This document shows, piece by piece, positions 20,228 through 30,418 of a stretch of 30,418 nucleotides of DNA. The notes under the pieces are model-generated. The model worked only from the letters and a program-made list of their open reading frames with translations. It searched no databases and had not been told where the DNA came from. Made by a program: the position numbers and the translations under genes. The stretch covers positions 2,018,503-2,048,920 of the forward strand of contig ML976656.1 in the NCBI GenBank assembly GCA_010015655.1. Reading direction: 5' to 3'. Origin of the DNA: Bimuria novae-zelandiae CBS 107.79 (taxonomy: Eukaryota > Ascomycota > Dothideomycetes > Pleosporales > Didymosphaeriaceae). Numbering within the stretch: position 1 is the stretch's first letter; the number at the start of each line of letters is the position of its first letter.

Positions 20228-21320
20228 ATGGCGGCTATGATTCCGAGCGCCTCGACGTCGAACGAGAACCCCTACGACAACGATGCCTTGGAACGGGACC
20301 TCATTGACCCGGACGATGGTGAGCTACTACCGCCTCAACACTACGCCGAAAGTTTTCCGTCTAGCCTGTGCGTGCATCGCCCTTGCGGTGCAATTCTAGC
20401 CCGAGGTGACAGTCGGCGTAGTGATGCGCGATAGGGTATGTTGGGGTCTCTGCTGACACGTGTATAGCAACGCTGGACGACCTGGACGATCCCATACAAG
20501 GCACCTCCGACCGTGCGCCGCTCACTGGGAACATTGGATCACGCTCTGGAGGGAACACGCAGTCATACTTGACCTCTGCAGTCCCGGGGGAAGACCGTCG
20601 CGCGCCAACGAACACGATAGACGAAACAGTATGGGAGACGCTGTCGCGAGATCTACTGGCGATATGGGAGAAGCTGAAGCAGGTGCTCTGGCCCAAATAC
20701 CTCCTGGGCGGCATCATGCAACGAGGCGGAGGCATAGGCGCTGCTGAGCGAGGAGAGGCCGACAGCTTTGGTGGTGGCGTCAGAGGGCTCGCTGGGAGGT
20801 GGCCGGACGCAGATGTCATCCTCCAGGGCGGCATGAGCGAGGGGCTGCGAGACTGGGATCTCTGGGGCCCGCTCATCTTCTGCTTGCTGCTGAGCCTGTT
20901 CCTGTCAAGAGGCGCCAAAGACGAGCAGAAGGACCTGGTATTCTCCGGTATATTCGCAATGGTGTGGATAGGAGAGGCCGTGGTGACGATGCAAATCAAG
21001 CTGTTGGGCGGCAACATGTGAGTTCTGGAGCTACCATGATGTATATGACACAAACTAACAATAACAGCGCCTTCTTCCAGTCTGTCTCCATCATCGGCTA
21101 CACCCTCTTCCCCCTCGTCATTGCCTCCGCGCTCAGTGCGACCGGCGTCGTGCCCATCATAGTCCGTATACCAGTTTACCTTGTCCTGATTGCGTGGTCC
21201 TTGGCCGCAGGCATCTCTATCATGGGTGGCTCGGGTGTGGTGCGGAATCGCGTTGGCATCGCAGTATACCCCCTGTTCGTGTTCTACATTGCGCTGGGTT
21301 GCATTTGCTTCATTAGCTAG
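20228..21320 (+). CDS. Yip1-domain Golgi membrane protein (YIPF6/Yip4 type)
   Basis: Three exons: 20228-20318, 20468-21017 and 21068-21320, giving 297 residues. Introns are GTGAGC...GTATAG (149 bases) and GTGAGT...TAACAG (50 bases, AACTAAC). Yip1-family proteins sit in Golgi and ER membranes and bind Rab GTPases in vesicle traffic. The N-terminal 110 residues are polar and acidic, as in the family. The motif ETVWETLSRDLLAIWEKLKQ and VLWPK precede five membrane segments: DLWGPLIFCLLLSLFLSRG, LVFSGIFAMVWIGEAVVTMQ, VSIIGYTLFPLVIASAL, IIVRIPVYLVLIAWSLAAG and AVYPLFVFYIALGCICF. The pair DLWGP and GYTLFPL is the YIPF6 signature. I favour Yip4/YIPF6 over Yip1 itself but am not certain. A 336-codon minus-strand frame opposite it is a shadow. 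Confidence 0.92.
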
Positions 21321-22265
21321 CGGGTGTCGTACTAGGAAGTGTAATTTCAGGTTCTGGTGTAGCGATACCATTCCGCATTGCTTGGGTTGGTCGTACGGCG
21401 CAAGATGGCTTGGGTAAGAGGCAGCGACTCGAACAAGCCAGAGTGTGCTGCCATTGACGATATGTCAAATTTATGATAGAATTTTTTATCCAATCCGATC
21501 TCGAGATGTTCTTTTGCGTTTCAGAAGCCGAGCAGTCGTTACCGCGCAGACGGCTCAAGTGAATAACCCCAAGCCAATGTGCCCCCACCATACATGCGAC
21601 GCGGATTTCTGCATATCGTCATTGGTTTTCCGAAATTGCCTACCTACTCGACCAATTCAAGCGCCCGCCGCCTGCCATACCGGCCCGTCTGCTTATGGAC
21701 CACACAGCGAGTACGACGCGAAACAGCACGCTCAGATGAAGGCGTGTCCGTGGCGGTAGAGGGGTCCCACACGCGTAAATGCTACAGGCGCGGGCGCAAC
21801 TAGTTTAGGTAAACGGCTGCGCTGCCAACAAAGCGTCCAAGCTCGAACCATCATCTCCCACTTCTTGTCACTACCGTACCAGACACTCTTGCTCAGCTCG
21901 TTCTCCTCCCGGCACCACGGCCAGCGAATCCGAACGCACACCGCTTCTGACAGCTATAGACAGGCGCCCGCTACCTACCGACAGTCCTCTTGTTATCACC
22001 GCCAGCGGTCCCGCTGCAGCCTCGCCGAAAGCTTCTTGTACCGACTTTTACGGCCCTTCACCGGTACAATCAGCAGCTGCGCACGAGGACAATATAGGAA
22101 TCCCACTGCTCACTTGCCACCAAGTCCTCGGGCGTCCTTGCTGCGTCGCGACTGCATCCCAGTCCGACTCACCAACCGCAATCTCGTCAAAGCGGGCAGG
22201 TCCCGTACACAACGATCGGTCCCTACATAACGAAAACACTGCATAACCAGCATAAAAATCACACC
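21321..22265. other. Long intergenic region and leader of the Ran-binding gene
   Basis: No gene is supported in these 945 bases. Motif-free frames cover parts of it. The stretch from about 21840 to 22265 is C-rich and pyrimidine-rich on the plus strand and probably holds the promoter and a long 5' leader of the Ran-binding gene. Confidence 0.5.
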
Positions 22266-24040
22266 ATGGACGACCAGACCGCCAATTTCTCGTCGACGGC
22301 GAAAGCGGGTCAGCTCACTTCACCAGCGCGTAGCGACAGAAGCGACGACAGCGAGGGCCGCCCAGTGAGGGAGAAGCTCAAGGAGACTCGCATTGATGCA
22401 CAAGGAAGTTCGGACCAACCACCAAGCTCTGACGAGATCATGACCAACACTGCTGCGAATGGTCATGTCGGCGCGGCAAGTGCCTCCGGCTCAGACAACG
22501 AGCGGGGTCGAGTTCGGCGTAAGCGAAGCCGCGAGGACTTTGAAGATGAACCTGAGGATGCGAAGCCGCAGGAAAAGAAGCATGAGCGCCATGCTCGCAA
22601 GAAGTCAAGGGACGTCACGAGCCCCATTGGCTCCGATGTGGAGGTCTCAAAGAAGAAGACGAACGGCACTGTTGCTGCCATCGCGGAGAATGTGGAAGAC
22701 GTAAATACACCATCCACAGGCTCGGCCGCCGCTCGACAGGGCACACCCGAAGCCATTTCCTCGGACAAGGAAGGCGTCGCCGTCACCAGTCCTAAAAACA
22801 AGCGCAAGCTCGAGCAAACCACGCCCGGCAGTGACACAACCGCTGGGCCTTCGCAGTCCGCGGCGGCATCAACAAAGGCAGAGGAGCGGAATACGAAGCG
22901 ACCCAGAGATGGGGCTGACTCCGAGCCTGTCACACAAATAACAGAAAACAAGTCCAAGGTACGCTGTTACCCACATATCCCGAACTTGTACTGACAGCTC
23001 CAGATTCCCGCAGGCAGTGGCTTCGCTAACACTTCCGCCGTATCACCTTTTGCATCCGTGGCTCCAACGTCTTCTGTCAAGCCGACTGAGACCCCCGCGA
23101 AAGACCTACCACAGACCTCGGAGCAAGCGTTCAAGAGCTCTGGCTTTGGCGCATTCGCAAGTTCAAGTGCCTCGCCCTTCACGGCGGCCACAAAGAGCGG
23201 TATTAGCTCCCCCTTCGCAGCAGCGACCAGCAGCAAGCTTTCTTCCTTCGCATCGACGCCCGCCGCGCCCACGCCTGCCCCAAGTGGTTTCGCTAGCCTT
23301 GGAGGCGCTACCTCATCCTTCTCGAGTGGCCTTGGTGCTGGAAACTCGACATTTGGAGGCTCACTGGGGGGAAGTGCATTCGGAAGTGTGCTCGGAGGCA
23401 AACCTGCACTCTCCACCTTCGGAGGCGGTGGTAGCATCACCGGCCTGAAGCAAAAAGCTGCTCCCGAATTTGGCGCTGCCGAGACGAAAGCACAGTCGGA
23501 CGATGAGGAAGATGATGAGGGCGAAGACAACGAAGATGATGAGGGGCGCGACGAAGATCACGAGCGGCGTACAAGTCAACCGCTCCTTTCAGCGACAGGG
23601 CCACTGGAGACGGGAGAAGAGGACGAAGACGCCCAGTGGACGGGCCGCGCAAAGCTCTACGCCTACGTTAATCAAGACGGGAAGAAGTCATGGCAGGAGC
23701 GTGGTAAGGGTCCGCTGAAGCTCAACATCACTAGAGAAGAACCCAAGAAGGCTAGGTTCGTGCTGCGTGCGGACGGGACGCATAGGCTCTTGCTGAACGC
23801 GGCTATCACGACCAACATGAAGATCGGCGATGCTAATGGCAAGGAGCCCAAGGATGGCAGAGTGTTATTCGCTGCGCCCACAGCCACTGGCGAGATAGAA
23901 ACGCTCATGCTCAGTGTAAGCAACGACTCTGCTCCCACCTGTTTAATCACACTGCTGACCCACAATAGCTGAATAGTACGCGTGCCGTTGAGCTTTGGCA
24001 GCAAGTGGACGCTCTTAAGAGGACAGGCTCTTATGCTTAA
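22266..24040 (+). CDS. Ran-binding domain protein (Yrb2/Hba1/RanBP3-like)
   Basis: Three exons: 22266-22958, 23004-23915 and 23969-24040, giving 558 residues. Introns are GTACGC...CTCCAG (ACTGAC branch) and GTAAGC...CAATAG (GCTGAC branch). The protein has a charged N-terminal half with several basic clusters that look like nuclear signals (RRKRSRE, KKHERHARKKSR, KNKRK). A Ser/Gly/Phe-rich region with FG repeats follows (residues about 277-385: GFGAF, SPF, STFGG, SAFG), then an acidic run (about 396-419), then a Ran-binding domain from about 432 to 550 (AQWTGRAKLYAYVNQDGKKS, WQERGKGPLKLNI, RFVLRADGTHRLLLNAAI). This order matches Yrb2/RanBP3, cofactors of Crm1-dependent nuclear export. Nup2/Nup50 also combines FG repeats with this domain and is the main alternative. 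Confidence 0.92.
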
Positions 24041-24748
24041 TCCTTGTGTGCACGACCAGTTTCGTTGAACACTTGGAACACCTTGTACATCATGGTCGAA
24101 TTGTTTTGCATTTCAGCGAGGCCTTCACTTCTCATTTGTTCCAGTCCATCGATATCGGCAACTTTGCAACGGTCACACGGCATAGAATCCATTGGACCAT
24201 GTTCCGACACGAAGAAACGCAAGCACACGAGTACATGAGTTATGTTGAGCAATAGGAAGAGATCACCTGGAGGATACGGCCTCTGCGTGCAAACGCGCCT
24301 TGGTACGCTGCTATCGCGATAGAATCCAGTACTTGGATCTGCATTGCATCTAGTAAAATGAGAATTTTCGTCTGCGTTATTGCGCACTTCTTCTCCCTCG
24401 TAACGCTCAGTTTTGATCATTATCATTGAGTCAATTCTCTCTCACGCCCTCGAAAAACCCGCAGTTTGGTCTGGAGTGATTTGATGTACTTGGGTTAGTT
24501 CTAGTAGGAGATGGTTGGCGCTATCTGCGACTTTTTCGAAGGCGTGAGAGACTTCTCTTGCAGGGTTGCGGCTTGGGCGGTGAGTCAGCGCTTCAGCACA
24601 CCTTCTTATCTCGGTAAGGGCAGGCCTCTTCCGATGGTGATCGGTCGCTAATGCTCTTTGAGCTACCGTTTTCTGATCTTTAATCTTGTTCTTCTTAAGC
24701 TTCTTGCTTCGTCTCGGCATCTGCAAGTGTTTTTGAGGGCATCTCAAG
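24041..24748. other. Region between the Ran-binding gene and the ABC transporter
   Basis: Contains two consecutive minus-strand frames (24037-24426 and 24442-24720) that may be a small spliced gene, described separately. Otherwise I see nothing. The ABC transporter promoter must lie here. Confidence 0.4.
24442..24720 (-). CDS. Possible small basic protein, unrecognised
   Basis: A 92-residue frame starts MPRRSKKLKKNKIKDQKTV, is strongly basic at first, and continues in a helix-like segment (VSHAFEKVADSANHLLLELT). A second frame just downstream (24426-24037) ends in MPCDRCKVADIDGLEQM and a helix-like tail. The two might be exons of one gene, but I could not find a splice pair that keeps both frames. 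The ATG at 24720 lies only 28 bases from the divergent ABC transporter start at 24749, which leaves little room for two promoters and lowers confidence. I do not recognise any family. Confidence 0.25.
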   Translation of the reverse strand: MPRRSKKLKKNKIKDQKTVAQRALATDHHRKRPALTEIRRCAEALTHRPSRNPAREVSHAFEKVADSANHLLLELTQVHQITPDQTAGFSRA

Positions 24749-27700
24749 ATGAATTCCTCGGTGGATGGGCTAGTGAACTCGGCTGTGTCCCAAGATACAT
24801 CGTTCGGACCAACACTGCATGGCCCAAATGCCCCGTTCGACTTCACACTATCGTTTGAAAGAAGCATACTAAGCATTTTGCCGTCTGCGTTGTTCTTACT
24901 CTATGTCCCTGCTCGGGCGTGGTGGCTACGGTCCTCCCCAAAGAAGGCGCGATGGGGACGTTGGGTTGTCGTCAAGCAGGTAAATCATCTCCACTGCGGA
25001 GCAATTCATACAAATTCCACTCAAGCATACTGCAGCTACTCTACATCCTGCTCTTCGCAGCACAAACTTTGACGCTGGTGTTCACAGCTATCTCCCATGG
25101 CGGAGCCGATTCACAGACCGCCATCGCTGCGCAAAGTCTTCTTTTAGTCGTTGCCCTAGGTCTGGGCGGGCTGTCTACCATTGAGCATGGTAGGTCACCC
25201 AGAAGCTCGGATGCAATCAATGTCTACCTATTCTTCAGCACTATCTTCGATGGGGTGCAGGTACGTAGTTTGTGGTTGAGAGATGCCACGATGGGGGTAA
25301 GAGGAACGGTGAGCGCGTGCTTTGCGCTGAAGGTGGTGATTCTTCTTGCAGAGGCGCAGGGGAAGGTCGCATGGCTGTTGGAGGAGTATCGCGGTCTTGC
25401 ACCAGAGACACTTAGCGGGGTATATGCCAGGCGAGTGTTCTGGTGGTTGAATGGGCTGATGGGAAGAGGTTACAGCGCAATTTTTCGACCAGCGGATTTG
25501 ATGGCCATCAAGGAGGAATTCGCTTCGAAGCGCCTCCTCCACGCTCTTGAAACCCAGTCCAACGGGAGGGGTCTGCTCGCTGCTTGTCTCCGAGCGTTTA
25601 GAGGGGATATGGTTTTCCTGGTTCTTCCTCGAATACTAATGCTGGCGCTCAGCTACACTCAGCCTTTCCTTTTTGAGGCCATCATCAGTCACCTCGATTT
25701 ACCGGCTAAGGAGCGGGACGCAAACAGTGGGTACGGGCTCATTGTCGCAACTGGTCTGCTGTATCTGTCGCTGGCCATCAGTAAAACATACTACCAGCAC
25801 AAAACGTATCAGCTTGTAACCAAAGTGCGCGGAGTATTGGTGAGCCTGTTGTATGCTCGCACACTCGACTCAGCGCCTGGAAGCTTGACTGACCGAGCGC
25901 CTGTCACGCTGATGAGCGTCGACGTTGACGGTATCACTAACGTAGTGCCGTTATACAACGAAATTTGGGCCAGCGCTGTGGAAATCGGAATTGCCGTCTA
26001 CTTATTGCAGAGACAGCTTGAAGTCGTGTGGGTGGTGCCATTTGGTGTGGCGTTCTGTGAGTTGCATAACCAGATCGCGGTGATCAAATACTTACGATGA
26101 GGACTATTACAGGCTGCTCCGGTCTCGCTGTCTATCTTTCCCGTAAGATGGGCCCGCGACAAGCGAAATGGAACGCAGTGACACAAGAGCGCGTCTCAGC
26201 GACATCGCTTGTGCTGGGCTTTATCAAGTCGATCAAGATGATGGGGTACTCAAAGTATGCTAATGACGACATTCGAAATTTGAGGGACAAAGAAATCCGC
26301 ACGTTCAAAGTTTTCAGACGGTATACGGTCTTCTTGAACGCGCTCGGTATGAGAACTACCCTTGCACAACGGGCGACGCGAAGCTAGAGTATCTAACTCC
26401 TAGCCAGGAAATCTACCATTCTATGCTGGACCGGTACTGACTTTCACGGTCTTTGCGTTCGTGGGCAAGGAAGAATTTAGTATTGGGAGAGCATTCACGT
26501 CTCTCTCATTGATCTCGCTACTCGAAATGTCGACGCTGGGCTTCATTGCTTCTCTTCCCCAGATTGCGGCCGCATCCGGGTGCCTGAAGAGACTGGAAGC
26601 CTTCTTACATGAAGTCAAGCCGACGGGTGCGTTGAACCAAAGCACATCACTCCGCGAGATTGAAACACTACAGGAAAAGACTCACCGAGTCGCTCCAAGC
26701 GAGAACGGTACCAACACGCCCATCTTTTCATTTCGGAACGCTATTCTAAAGCCAAGTTCAGAGACCAATGGTTTCGCACTCCGAGATATCAACCTCGACG
26801 TCAATGCTGGTAGCTTTTTCGGCGTCACTGGTCCCGCTGGATCTGGCAAGACAACGTTGATCAAAGCCCTACTAAATCGCCTACCGGTCATCAATGGACA
26901 AAAGCTACAATATTCAGAGGCATCGGTCGTGTACTGCGCACAAACACCTTGGCTTCCCAACGTGACGATAAAAGAGGCGATCATTGGAGAATCGGAACCT
27001 GATGAGGAATGGTATGAAAGGGTAGTGAGTGCCTGCGCGCTTGATGAAGATCTCCGAAATTTGGAAGCGAGAGACCAAACAAGTGTAGGTAGCCAAGGGA
27101 CAAATCTGAGCGGTGGCCAGCGGCAGAGAGTGGTGAGTTGCCCTCTGAGCGAGTGAAATTTTGACTGACCATCGTGTACAGGCACTCGCGAGAGCACTGT
27201 TTTGTAGACGAAAAGTTTTCGTGTTTGACGATATCTTGAGCGGCATGGACGCGCATACTACCGCACATATATGCCGTTCGGTGTTTAGTAAAGAGGGCAT
27301 GCTGCGCGAGCTTGGCGCTACTGTAGCTGTAGTATCGCATTCTCGTGAGTTCAGATTCACATGTAGAAGTATCGTGCCGTTGTTGCTGACCCTGTACAGC
27401 GCAAGTCCTTTGTCATATGGATGACTTATTGCGGCTCGAATCAGATGGCCGCATCCAACAGTTTCATTCTTCCCAGGACATCGTATCGGAGAGTGCATCT
27501 GGTTCTTCGCAATCTTCGCAAACATCAGAAGTCGAGGCGAACCTTACGAGCGCCGATCAAAAAGCAATGGTAACAGCAGAAGCCGAGGAGGCTGAGGTAA
27601 TTGATACCGCTCGTCAAACAGGTGACTGGGCTTTGTACAAACACTATATAACCTCAGTTGGGTGGTGGCGAATGGGCTTGCTTGCAGGATCCCATCTTGT

Positions 27701-29565
27701 CGGCGCGGCGTTGGACAACTTTCCAAGTGAGTCTGCCAGATATACCATCGTCTGATCACAGACTGACTCAGTGTAGCTGTTTGGCTGAAGCAATGGTCCT
27801 CTGTCGCTCAGGATCCGAATGCGCCCGACCGAACAGCCTTCTATCTGGGCATCTATGGCGCAACAGCCCTTCTTGGAATTATATGTATTCTGTTCGGGAT
27901 CTGGTTCATCTATATGATCCTCATTCCGGCTGCTGGACGGAATATGCATGACTCGCTGCTACATACAGTCATTCAGTATGTTTTGCATCACATATCTGCC
28001 TCGAAGTAGCGACACTGATTCGGTAACAGTGCACAACAATCCTTCCACGATACAACACCCACTGGCACAACGCTTAATCGCTTCACACAGGACATGCAGC
28101 ACATTGACCGTGACGTTCCTTCAGCCACCTTGCGTTGCATGCACGCAACAGCGGATTGCCTTGCCGCCTTTGTCCTGTTATCAATCAGTGCATCCTACAC
28201 CGCTGCTTTCATCCCGCTTCTTCTCGTGGCATTGTACTACCTCCAAAAGTTTTACTTGCGCACAAGCCGTCAGCTGCGACTCCTCGAAATAGAAGCTCGT
28301 GCACCCTTGTTCACTGTCTTCCAAGAGGCGGTAGACGGGCTAGACACAATAGTGTCAACCGGGTGGGGCAATCAGTGGCGAGAGAAGTTGTTTACGATCC
28401 TGGACGCTTCGCAAAGGCCATATTATCTTCTGTTCTGCATCCAGCGGTGGCTCATCATTGTCCTAGGCTTCGTGGTTGCGGCTATGGCAACTATTCTTGT
28501 CACCTTCGCGATGCAAATCCAAGGTCTGAGTAGTGCTGGTGCTATTGGTGTCGGTTTGATTGCACTGCTCAATTTCAACGATAGGCTGAACCTACTGATC
28601 GTGGAGTGGACGACTCTGGAAACGAGCTTGGGCGCTATTGCAAGGCTGAAGGCATTTTCGCAAAATACCGCAGTAGAGGAAGATGGCAGTGGCGAAAATG
28701 TTGGAGATGAGTGGCCGAGAGCAGGCAGCGTGGAGTTCAAGGACGTGGGTGCGCAATATCGGTATGGCGCTTACTCTCCCATATCACTACTCTTGGAAAG
28801 ACTAACTAAAGCAGTGATGATCCCCCACCCGTCCTCAAAAACCTCTCATTCAATATTCCTTCCGGCTCAACCTGCGCAATCGTCGGTCGGACTGGGAGCG
28901 GAAAATCATCAACGCTCTCCGTCCTCATGCGCATGCTTCCCTTATCGTCCGGTTCCATCATCATCGACGGCCTCCCGCATACTTCAGTACCCCTTCAAAT
29001 CCTCCGTTCACGGATCGCTTGTCTCCCGCAACAACCGTACCTCCTCCCCGGCAGCTTACGACGAAACCTCGACCCCGGTTCCCAACTCGACAACGCAGAC
29101 CTCCGCGCCGCACTGGAAAGAGTACGCCTTTGGAGCGTATTCTGCCCATCAAGCCAATCTGTATCCACAGCAACGACCTTAACCGAGCAATTGAACCCTG
29201 ACGCCCTCACGCCCGGTCAGACACAGCTCCTCGTTCTAGCACGCACACTCCTCCTTCAGTCACGGCCAAAAATCTTGGTCCTTGATGAAGTCACGTCTAG
29301 TCTCGATGATGCGAGCGAGGAGCTCATGCAGCAGCTCATCAGGGAGGAGTTCGTGGGGAAGGGATGCACGGTGATTGTGGTGACGCATCGGCTCAGAGGC
29401 ATCGTGGATTTCGATCAAGTTGTTGTTCTGGATGCGGGGAGGGTGGTGGAGGTGGGGAGACCGAGGGCATTGTTGGGGGATGAGGGGAGCGTGTTTGGGA
29501 GGATTGTGGGAAGCAGGGGATTGGGAGGTAAAGTACTTGATGATGTGATGTGTCAAGTTGTTTAG
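24749..29565 (+). CDS. ABCC-type (MRP-like) full ABC transporter
   Basis: Nine exons: 24749-24979, 25036-26056, 26113-26346, 26408-27132, 27182-27344, 27400-27726, 27777-27975, 28030-28761 and 28815-29565, giving 1460 residues. Most introns are 48-61 bases with GT donors and RCTRAC-like branches. The N-terminus (TSFGPTLHGPNAPFDFTLSF) and the following helices form the extra TMD0 domain of fungal ABCC pumps. Then come TMD1, NBD1 (Walker A GPAGSGKTT, Q-loop YCAQTPWL, signature LSGGQ, Walker B VFVFDD), TMD2 (from about VWLKQWSSVAQDPNAPDRTA) and NBD2 (Walker A GRTGSGKSS, signature LTPGQ, Walker B ILVLDEVTSSLD, H-loop VVTHR). These pumps export drugs, conjugates or metabolites across plasma or vacuolar membranes; the substrate cannot be told. 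NBD1 has Asp in place of the catalytic Glu after Walker B, usual for ABCC. The NBD2 signature is less usual. Confidence 0.95.
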
Positions 29566-29876
29566 AGAAAATAGGGTTGAAGCTATGAGAAATCTAAATA
29601 GTACCATAGGTAGGGGTACAAGTTTTACTCTTTATTGCTAGTAGTAGTAGTAGGAGTAGTAGTAATACTGCGCCTCGGAGTGCTGTCTAGTGAGCAACAT
29701 TCGTCCGATGTCAAACGATGAAGTAAACAATAACCTAACGGAAGTCCAAGCTATGACATATACAAATCACATCCTAAGCACCACCTCGCCCAGTTTCCAT
29801 CCCAGCCACACATGACCTCAGAAAGCCCCTCACCACCCAGCTCAATTCTTCCCCGCTACCATAGTGTTCACTCCCT
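29566..29876. other. Intergenic region downstream of the ABC transporter
   Basis: Holds the transporter 3' end and a TAG-trinucleotide microsatellite (29638-29665). No gene is supported. Confidence 0.5.
29638..29665. repeat. TAG/AGT trinucleotide microsatellite
   Basis: About nine TAG-type units in a row with one interruption (GGAGTAG). It lies about 70 bases after the ABC transporter stop codon. Confidence 0.8.
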
Positions 29877-30302
29877 TCACACACCCACATCTCCCTTACA
29901 CCTCGGCGCTTTCTCCTTGCTACCCAGCCGCACCCGCGGATGGAGCCCCTTCCTAGCCCTATCCGGGGCTCTACGCTTACTGAGGATTCTAGCCAGCTTT
30001 ACGGCGCCGTCGTCGGCGTGCCCACACCTACCTTGAACTGTTGGGCTGGGCTGCCCTTTAGCTTGGACGGCAGCTGTGATCTGAGATTCAGGAGCAGCAT
30101 GGCTGCATGTGTTCTTAAGTTTGCTTACGCGGTGGGCTGGGTGGGTGGAGATGCAAGGTTTGGTGGGGAGCTCCGTGGCTTTTGGAGCGGAGAGAGTAGG
30201 CTCATGGGTGATAGAGGGTTGCAGAGTGGTGGCTGAGGGAGTTTTGGGTGTCTGGATAGGCGGTGTGATGCTACTTGTAGCAGTGGTGGTGGAGTCGGGC
30301 AT
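29877..30302 (-). CDS. Possible Thr/Pro-rich then basic small protein, unrecognised
   Basis: A 141-residue frame with ATG at 30302. The first 45 residues are rich in Thr, Ser and Pro (ATSSITPPIQTPKTPSATT), and the last 45 are basic (LARILSKRRAPDRARKG). A GTAGGT donor-like site in the middle (about 30034) could mark an intron, so the second half may be wrong. An AT-rich region with CAATATTG repeats lies just upstream. I know no family for it. The compositional bias alone could produce an open frame by chance. Confidence 0.3.
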   Translation of the reverse strand: MPDSTTTATSSITPPIQTPKTPSATTLQPSITHEPTLSAPKATELPTKPCISTHPAHRVSKLKNTCSHAAPESQITAAVQAKGQPSPTVQGRCGHADDGAVKLARILSKRRAPDRARKGLHPRVRLGSKEKAPRCKGDVGV

Positions 30303-30336
30303 GGCTACGGGCTTGGTGGTAGGCAGAGATGCCAGT

Positions 30337-30377
30337 AATCAATCAATCAATATTGAAGCTCCAATATTGTATTGATT
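30337..30377. repeat. AATC tandem repeat with paired CAATATTG palindromes
   Basis: AATC units (30337-30348) run into CAATATTG (30348-30355), then a 6-base spacer, then CAATATTG again (30362-30369) and ATTGATTGG. The whole is an imperfect inverted repeat. CAATATTG is itself a palindrome. It lies 35-75 bases 5' of the possible start at 30302. Confidence 0.75.
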
Positions 30378-30418
30378 GGTAGTTTTTTGGTGTTGTGATT
30401 AAATTGATTGAAAATTAA

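Noticed and set aside
20361..21371. 336-codon minus-strand frame
   Set aside because: It lies opposite the Yip1-domain gene, crosses both of its introns, has no motif, and its His/Asp/Arg-rich make-up is what the antisense of a membrane protein gives.

Overview
The window looks like a chromosomal segment of a filamentous ascomycete (Pezizomycotina). Pleosporales or another Dothideomycetes order is my best guess, but the class is inferred, not proven. The evidence is gene density with short introns (about 45-150 bases), GTRNGT donors and RCTRAC-type branch points (ACTGAC, GCTGAC, ACTAAC), and fungal families such as Spt20, Erg28 and the ELRNRIYE proteins. There are no bacterial operons and no CRISPR array, and I saw no tRNA or rRNA gene.

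Layout. 1-1008 is upstream DNA. SPT20, a SAGA coactivator subunit, is at 1009-3807 (+). A roughly 500-bp element with terminal inverted repeats and TA flanks lies at 4299-4798, just upstream of a Bet v1/SRPBCC-fold gene at 5065-5733 (+, 3 exons). RAD4/XPC, the DNA damage sensor of nucleotide excision repair, is at 6227-9748 (-). From 9749 to 15197 the window is gene-poor. It holds a doubtful small membrane protein, an ELRNRIYE-motif gene whose first clear intron reads best as GC-AG, an unrecognised reading frame, and an AT-richer stretch with hairpins and bZIP-like sites.

From 15198 to 24040 housekeeping genes are packed closely: RPS11/uS17 (-, 4 exons), very-long-chain 3-ketoacyl-CoA reductase IFA38 (+), ERG28 (+), galactose-1-phosphate uridylyltransferase GAL7 (-, 4 exons), a Yip1-domain Golgi protein (+, 3 exons) and a Ran-binding-domain protein of the Yrb2/RanBP3 type (+, 3 exons). 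A nine-exon ABCC-type ABC transporter of about 1460 residues occupies 24749-29565 (+). A doubtful Thr/Pro-rich reading frame is near the right edge (-).

How the genes relate. Most are unrelated housekeeping neighbours. IFA38 and ERG28 are tandem and both act in ER lipid synthesis. RPS11/IFA38 and GAL7/Yip1 are divergent pairs sharing short promoters of about 389 and 325 bases. I see no biosynthetic cluster and no clearly new multi-gene system. The most notable non-genic items are the inverted-repeat element near 4.3-4.8 kb and the GC-AG intron. Exon boundaries were worked out by hand from frame continuity and splice motifs, and they need transcript support.
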